Below, in pieces: positions 59,427 through 64,000 of a DNA stretch of 64,000 bases. The DNA is taken from contig JBDREX010000010.1 of NCBI GenBank assembly GCA_043819345.1, positions 62,001 through 126,000 on the forward strand, given 5' to 3'. The position numbers were made by a program, and so were the translations under genes. Positions within the stretch are counted from its first letter, which is position 1. The number at the start of each line of letters is the position of its first letter. The DNA is from CAYRDK01 sp043819345. GTDB lineage: Bacteria > Omnitrophota > Gorgyraeia > Velamenicoccales > Velamenicoccaceae. A model generated the notes under the pieces. The model had not been told where the DNA came from, searched no databases, and was given only the letters and a program-made list of their open reading frames with translations.

Positions 59427-60287
59427 TTACGCTCTTGGATGTGCATGATTATAAACACTTTTGAGCTTATCTGTTGTTAAATGTGTATATATCTGTGTCG
59501 TTGATAAATTTGCATGGCCTAAAAGTTCTTGCACAGATCGTAAATCCGCGCCTCGATTCAAAAGATGTGTAGCAAATGTATGCCTGAGTGTATGCGGGGA
59601 AATATGTTCCTTTAGGCTGGCAATTAAAATATATTTATCCAGCATTTTACGAATGCCACGAACACCAAGGGGTTTGTTGTTCTTATTTAAAAAAACCTTC
59701 TGGCAATCCGTGCTGCGTTTTCCCAAATAATCACGGATAACACGTAAAGCTCTTTCACCGATGGGCAGCATCCGCTCTTTTTTACCTTTGCCCATAACAA
59801 CCACCGTAGCCCCGATAAAATCTATCTGACTTGTTTTTAGACTAACCAGTTCAGAAATCCGCATACCGGTTGAATACAGTGTTTCTAAAATAGCGCGATC
59901 TCTCAAACCCTTAAGTGTCGCCACATCAGGCGACTCAATCAAATGTACCACATCTGCTTCTGTCAAAAATTTCGGCAGAAGCTTTTCTTGTTTAGGATAA
60001 GCGATCGCATCAGCAGGATTAGTATTTACGTATTTTTCTTTAACCAGAAACTTAAAAAAACTCTTCAAAGCGGATAATTTTCGAGAAACGCTTCTGGCGC
60101 TGATTTTATTTTCTTTAAGGTGAGCTAAATACTTGCGAACAAAAAGATAATCTACTTTTTCAACCTCAATATCTTTTAGAAAATCACGAAAATTTTCCAA
60201 ATCCAACTTATAGTTCAAGATGGTATGAGGTGAAGCATTTTTTTCGATATCAAGATATCTTAAAAACTTTTCAATATGGCGTTCCAT
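59427..60287 (-). CDS. xerC: XerC/XerD-type tyrosine recombinase
   Basis: The 286-residue protein has the SAM-like core-binding domain (about 1-90) and the catalytic domain with R143 (STGMRISEL), K169 region, H232 and R235 (HTLRHTFATHLL), H258 (LGHANLSTTQ) and nucleophile Y267. Size and motifs are those of Xer recombinases that resolve chromosome dimers at dif. It follows topA with 2 bp between them, a conserved topA-xerC order, so a mobile-element integrase is unlikely. XerC versus XerD cannot be decided. Confidence 0.93.
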   Translation of the reverse strand: MERHIEKFLRYLDIEKNASPHTILNYKLDLENFRDFLKDIEVEKVDYLFVRKYLAHLKENKISARSVSRKLSALKSFFKFLVKEKYVNTNPADAIAYPKQEKLLPKFLTEADVVHLIESPDVATLKGLRDRAILETLYSTGMRISELVSLKTSQIDFIGATVVVMGKGKKERMLPIGERALRVIRDYLGKRSTDCQKVFLNKNNKPLGVRGIRKMLDKYILIASLKEHISPHTLRHTFATHLLNRGADLRSVQELLGHANLSTTQIYTHLTTDKLKSVYNHAHPRA

Positions 60288-60289
60288 AT

Positions 60290-62341
60290 CTACTCGTTTG
60301 CCTGGTCACTTTGCGTATCCTGACCTTGTTGTACATCCTGGCCTGGCTGTGCATCTTGCGAGGGCAATTCCCGTGACGTAAAAGTACATTCCGGATAACG
60401 GCTGCACCCATAAAAAGAACGCCCACGATAGGAACGCCTTAGGATCAATTCGCCGCCACAACCATCTTGAGGGCATTTCACACCCGATGAAATAGATTTG
60501 GAATACTTACATGCCGGATAATCCGAGCAACTTAAGAACTTGCCTTTACGCCCCCATTTCACAACCATTGGCTTACCACACTGTGCACAAGTTTCATCAG
60601 AATAAATGACTTCTTTTTTGATAGAAGTAGATGCAAAATCGAGCTTCTCTTTAAAAGGCCCATAAAACTCCTCTAAGATGCTCACCCAATTAGCTTTTCC
60701 ATCTTCAACCATATCAAGCTCTTCTTCCATGTGAGCCGTAAAAGAAATATCCATAATCTGCGGAAAATAATCAACAAGCAAATCGCTGACTTTTATGCCT
60801 AAATCTGTCGGCTTAAGATATCCTTTTTCCCGCCTCACATAATCCCTGGAAACAATCGTTGAAATCGTCGGTGCGTATGTACTCGGCCGGCCAACCCCCT
60901 CTTCTTCTAAAGTTTTAATCAAAGACCCTTCAGAATACCTGGGAGGCGGCTTCGTAAAATGCTGGTCTGAGATAAGCTTCAACACTTCGAGCGTTTCGCC
61001 CTTGTTCAAACGCGCAAAAGAACTCTTGTTGTTTACTTCATCGCCTTCCTCTTCCTGGCTTTTATAAACAACCGTAAAGCCATCAAACACAACAATACTA
61101 CCTGTAGCCTTAAAAACATACTTACCGCATTCTATCAATGCCGTCGTTAATTCAAGACGGGCTGAGCTCATTTGACTAGCCACAAATCTCTTCCAAATCA
61201 AATCATAAAGCTTAAACTGCTCGGGTGTAAGGAACGACTGAATATCTTGAGGCCTCTTAAGAACTGAGGTCGGACGAATCGCTTCGTGCGCTTCCTGGGC
61301 CAACTTTTTTGATTTATACTTACGCTCCTCCTGAGGCAAATAATCCTTACCATAACTGGACTCTATAAAAGAACGAACCTCTTCTATCGCAGTTTTAGCG
61401 ACCTGTGTTGAATCCGTTCTCATATATGTAATTAAGCCCACAGGGCCTTCTTCTCCAAGCTCTATCCCTTCATAAAGCTGCTGTGCAACAAACATAGTTT
61501 TAACAGCGCTAAACCTAAGCTTATTAAACGCTTCCTGTTGTAACGAACTGGTGATAAAAGGTGCTTGAGGGTTACGATTCTTTAAACTCTTATCAACACT
61601 AGCTACAACAAAATCCTCATTTTTCAAATCTTGAATAATAGCGGCAGCTGCAGCTTTATTATCAATCTGAACTTTACTCCCATCCACCTTGTCCAAAGAG
61701 GCCTGAAAAACAACGTTCGCATCCTCGCCTGAACCATCCTTTTTTTTCAAATCAGCAGTAATGCTCCAATACTCCGTTGGAATAAAAGCTTTAATAGCTT
61801 TTTCTCGGTCCACAATCAACCGCAAGGCAACCGATTGAACCCGGCCAGCACTTAAGCCTCGCGTAACCTTACGCCACAATAAAGGGCTTAAAAAATACCC
61901 CACAATTCTATCCAAAATCCTTCGGGCCTGCTGGGCCTTGATCTTATCTTCATCAAAAGCACGAGGCGTCTTAAAAGCAGCCTCAATAGCGGTTTTGGTA
62001 ATTTCATGAAACTCAACCCTGAAGCACTTCTGATCCTTGATTTTCAGCCGCTCCATCAGATTCCAGCCAATCGCCTCACCTTCCCGGTCAGGATCAGTAG
62101 CGAAATAAACAGAATTCACCCCTTTAGTTTTTTTTCTAAGGTCAGCCAACAGCTTTTTTTTGGCTGGAATGACAACAAAGTTAGCTTTATAGTGATCCTC
62201 TATTTCAATACCCAGCTTTTTTTTAGGCAAATCTATAATATGCCCCATAGAAGAAACAACCGTAAAATTTTTGCCTAAAAATTTAGATATAGTCCTGGCT
62301 TTTGCCGGAGACTCAACAATTACAAGAGACTTATCTGCCAT
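60290..62341 (-). CDS. topA: DNA topoisomerase I
   Basis: This type IA topoisomerase relaxes negative supercoils. The 683 residues start MADKSLVIVESPAKARTISKFLG (Toprim), then TDPDREGEAIGW, GLSAGRVQSVALRLIVDRE and the active-site GLITYMRTDST with the DNA-attacking Tyr. Two C-terminal zinc ribbons follow: CAQCGKPM...CSDYPACKY, and CPQDGCGGEL...CSRYPECTF. The last 25 residues are a Gln/Asp-rich tail with GQD repeats. I started at MADK; a longer frame adds 30 unrelated residues across the dprA end. It lies 25 bp after dprA. Confidence 0.97.
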   Translation of the reverse strand: MADKSLVIVESPAKARTISKFLGKNFTVVSSMGHIIDLPKKKLGIEIEDHYKANFVVIPAKKKLLADLRKKTKGVNSVYFATDPDREGEAIGWNLMERLKIKDQKCFRVEFHEITKTAIEAAFKTPRAFDEDKIKAQQARRILDRIVGYFLSPLLWRKVTRGLSAGRVQSVALRLIVDREKAIKAFIPTEYWSITADLKKKDGSGEDANVVFQASLDKVDGSKVQIDNKAAAAAIIQDLKNEDFVVASVDKSLKNRNPQAPFITSSLQQEAFNKLRFSAVKTMFVAQQLYEGIELGEEGPVGLITYMRTDSTQVAKTAIEEVRSFIESSYGKDYLPQEERKYKSKKLAQEAHEAIRPTSVLKRPQDIQSFLTPEQFKLYDLIWKRFVASQMSSARLELTTALIECGKYVFKATGSIVVFDGFTVVYKSQEEEGDEVNNKSSFARLNKGETLEVLKLISDQHFTKPPPRYSEGSLIKTLEEEGVGRPSTYAPTISTIVSRDYVRREKGYLKPTDLGIKVSDLLVDYFPQIMDISFTAHMEEELDMVEDGKANWVSILEEFYGPFKEKLDFASTSIKKEVIYSDETCAQCGKPMVVKWGRKGKFLSCSDYPACKYSKSISSGVKCPQDGCGGELILRRSYRGRSFYGCSRYPECTFTSRELPSQDAQPGQDVQQGQDTQSDQANE

Positions 62342-62366
62342 CTTTATCTTCCCTTTCCGTTTTGAT

Positions 62367-63503
62367 TCAATGAAGGTCATTGACAAGGCAACAGACCCTG
62401 GAAAACATTTTGCCCGCGTGTTGTTTAACAATACCTTTAAGCTCTAAACACGTTAAAATGGACAAACAATCACCCATATTCATCTGTGCCTGAGAACAAA
62501 TCGTATCAATATGCTTAAGATCGTCGTCAATAAGACGCAAGATACACAAGCTCTGTTCATCCAATCCTTCCAGCTTCTCCTGATGAGTTTTACCATTACT
62601 ATTGCAGTCATCCCGTGTTTCGGATAAAACAAAATGACAATGCAGATCTTCTAAGATCTCTTTCGGGTCTGTCACCATCCTGGCCCCCTGCTTAATCAAC
62701 TCATTCGTCCCAAAAGAGGTCAGAGATGAAACCTTGCCAGGCAAAGCAAACACCTGCCGATTCTGCTCGAGAGCGTATCGAGCCGTAATCAAAGCACCGC
62801 TCTTTTTTGAGGCCTCCACAACAAGAACACCTTTGGAGAGCCCGCTAATAATACGATTGCGCACAGGAAAATTACAAGCCAAAGGAGGCGTATTCAGCGG
62901 AAATTGCGATACAACAACGCCATGGCAAGCAATATCGCAAAACAATTGCTCATTCTCTGGAGGATAGACTCGCTTCAAACCACTTCCCAAAACAGCTATT
63001 GTGCGTCCGTTTTCATCTAAACACGCGCGATGACTAACCGTATCAATTCCTCGTGCCATGCCTGAAACAATTGTCAAACCAGACCGGGCCAATGCCATAC
63101 TAAACTGTTTAGCGCAAGACAACCCATAAAAAGAAGCTCCGCGCGAGCCAACAATCCCGACGGCATTTTCATCACAAGCGATCAAATCTCCTTTAACGTA
63201 AAGCACAAAAGGCGGGTCATAAATCTCTTTTAAAAGACGAGGATACTCCTCATCCAAAATAGTAATGATCTTAATCTTTGAACGCTGACATAATAAAATC
63301 TCAGCTTCAACATCTATTCTCTTCGGAGCTTCAACAACGTGTTGGGCCATGCGTGCTGTCAAAACACCTGTTGCCAGAATATCATTCAGCCCAGCCTTAA
63401 AAATATTTTCAGGCGCACCAAACGCAGCAACAAGTTTTTTACAACGTATGCTGCCGATGCCATCAATCATATTGAGTAATACCAGGGCTTGAAAATCAGT
63501 CAT
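62367..63503 (-). CDS. dprA: DNA processing protein DprA
   Basis: DprA binds incoming single-stranded DNA and loads RecA. The 378 residues have an N-terminal HhH/SAM-like part (LLNMIDGIGSIRCKKLV), a Rossmann-like core (AVGIVGSRGASFYGLSCAKQFS, TIVSGMARGIDTVSHRACL, TIAVLGSGLKRVYPPEN, FPVRNRIISGLSKGVLVVEASKKSGALITA) and a C-terminal winged helix (about 310-370). It overlaps aroK by 8 bp. DprA is widespread and does not prove natural transformation. Confidence 0.96.
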   Translation of the reverse strand: MTDFQALVLLNMIDGIGSIRCKKLVAAFGAPENIFKAGLNDILATGVLTARMAQHVVEAPKRIDVEAEILLCQRSKIKIITILDEEYPRLLKEIYDPPFVLYVKGDLIACDENAVGIVGSRGASFYGLSCAKQFSMALARSGLTIVSGMARGIDTVSHRACLDENGRTIAVLGSGLKRVYPPENEQLFCDIACHGVVVSQFPLNTPPLACNFPVRNRIISGLSKGVLVVEASKKSGALITARYALEQNRQVFALPGKVSSLTSFGTNELIKQGARMVTDPKEILEDLHCHFVLSETRDDCNSNGKTHQEKLEGLDEQSLCILRLIDDDLKHIDTICSQAQMNMGDCLSILTCLELKGIVKQHAGKMFSRVCCLVNDLH

Positions 63504-64000
63504 TTTTTACCAGTGTTAAAACGATGTTCACTGTCTCTTCTATTGTAAGCTGATCTGTATTTATCTGATGATGAGCCTGCACATAAAAAGGAGCTCTCTT
63601 CTCGAGCAAGCCACAAATCAGAGCCTCAGGATCTGTAACATTCAATAATGGCCTATGATGATAACCTTTCGTTCTTTGTAAAATCTGCTGAGGTGAAGAT
63701 GTCAAACAAATAACCGTCCCACTACGCTTTAACTCAGTAATATTCCCCCCATCAGCAAACGTTCCTCCCCCACACGAAACAACCAGGCCATCACGCGCCG
63801 CCAACTCCTTAACAAGCGCTTTTTCAAGAGACCTAAAATAGGGCTCACCCTTAACTTTAAAAATATCGGAAATAGACATGCCTTGACGTTCCTCAATCAG
63901 CTCATCCATATCCACAAAAACACGGCCTAACCGCGTTGCCAAAGCGCGCGCGGTTTCCGTCTTGCCAGTCCCCATGAAACCTACTAAGTATATGTTAGAC
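63496..64000 (-). CDS. aroK: shikimate kinase, 5' end cut by the window
   Basis: Shikimate kinase makes shikimate 3-phosphate in aromatic amino acid synthesis. The frame is open to the window edge, reading SNIYLVGFMGTGKTETARALA, so the ATG inside the Walker A region is not the start and a few codons lie outside. Also visible are FVDMDELIEERQGMSISDIF (the DxD metal site), GEPYFRSLE, CGGGT and HHRPLL. It overlaps dprA by 8 bp and leads the visible part of the dprA-topA-xerC operon. Confidence 0.94.
   Translation of the reverse strand, partial: SNIYLVGFMGTGKTETARALATRLGRVFVDMDELIEERQGMSISDIFKVKGEPYFRSLEKALVKELAARDGLVVSCGGGTFADGGNITELKRSGTVICLTSSPQQILQRTKGYHHRPLLNVTDPEALICGLLEKRAPFYVQAHHQINTDQLTIEETVNIVLTLVKND

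Noticed and set aside
59427..60287. Phage or island integrase
   Set aside because: The tyrosine recombinase is in the conserved topA-xerC order, has Xer length, and no tRNA, att repeat or cargo is next to it.
62342..62431. 30-residue extension of topoisomerase I
   Set aside because: It reads through the dprA 3' end in another frame; the Toprim domain starts at MADKSLVIVES as in relatives.

Overview
The window reads as a contiguous piece of a diderm (outer-membrane, LPS-making) bacterial chromosome. Every gene I can support lies on the minus strand, so transcription runs from high to low coordinates throughout. The gene set fits an uncultured-lineage bacterium of the Omnitrophota (OP3) or a neighbouring candidate phylum. 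The pointers are a GH57/DUF1957 branching-enzyme gene beside a DUF4912 gene, an STT3-type oligosaccharyltransferase, stand-alone CpaF ATPases, QueH-type queuosine synthesis and an LPS locus with fused glycosyltransferases. The phylum assignment is inference from gene content only; no rRNA gene is present to test it.

Layout from the high-coordinate (upstream) end. 64000-47700 is an envelope operon: aroK (cut by the window edge), dprA, topA and xerC, then waaA, lpxK, an LpxL-like/ELM1 fusion, a GT4-GT9 fusion, a GT4, a polysaccharide deacetylase, a GT9 and a tandem GT9-GT9. 47550-46800 holds a small membrane protein and a small lipoprotein. 46790-39700 is the Kdo/heptose and LPS-transport block: a deoxyhypusine-synthase-like protein, heptose-7-phosphate kinase, kdsB, kdsA, kdsD and kdsC, then lptCA and lptB. 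It has two good sigma70-type promoters and a terminator after lptB. 39665-32049 carries tig (no PPIase domain), clpP, a class V aminotransferase with serA (serine synthesis), a secreted UshA-like/thioredoxin-like fusion and an isopropylmalate/homocitrate synthase homologue. 31941-26590 has purA, an OmpA-type lipoprotein, a coiled-coil membrane protein, DUF4912 and GH57. 26504-17508 is the widespread uppS-cdsA-dxr-rseP-ispG-proS isoprenoid/lipid/translation cluster with two cpaF genes inserted around proS. 17460-10651 has rimP-nusA-infB, trpS-scpA and ruvB. 10561-1 has queH, pyk, DUF2905, spoIID, queA, stt3, tgt, trmD, rplS, rnhB and yraN, and the first codons of a formate-tetrahydrofolate ligase gene.

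The genes work mostly as housekeeping and envelope modules. Kdo is made (KdsD, KdsA, KdsC), activated (KdsB), added to lipid A (LpxK, WaaA), acylated (LpxL-like), extended (GT9/GT4 enzymes) and exported (LptCA, LptB). Tgt, QueA and QueH together cover the tRNA-level steps of queuosine synthesis. Dxr, IspG and UppS belong to the MEP/undecaprenyl route.

The most unusual signal is not a gene. At least six intergenic gaps hold elements built from tandem 7- or 8-bp degenerate words. In most of them one arm is answered by complementary words in the other arm, giving long imperfect inverted repeats. Four word families occur (NNTCARAG, CGAAAYA, ACCCGNMA/GTTNRCGR, TCTGTCC), and one element supplies the stop codon of a gene. 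The 430-bp gap upstream of rplS is the richest, holding two word families, a 60-bp perfect direct repeat and a strong hairpin.
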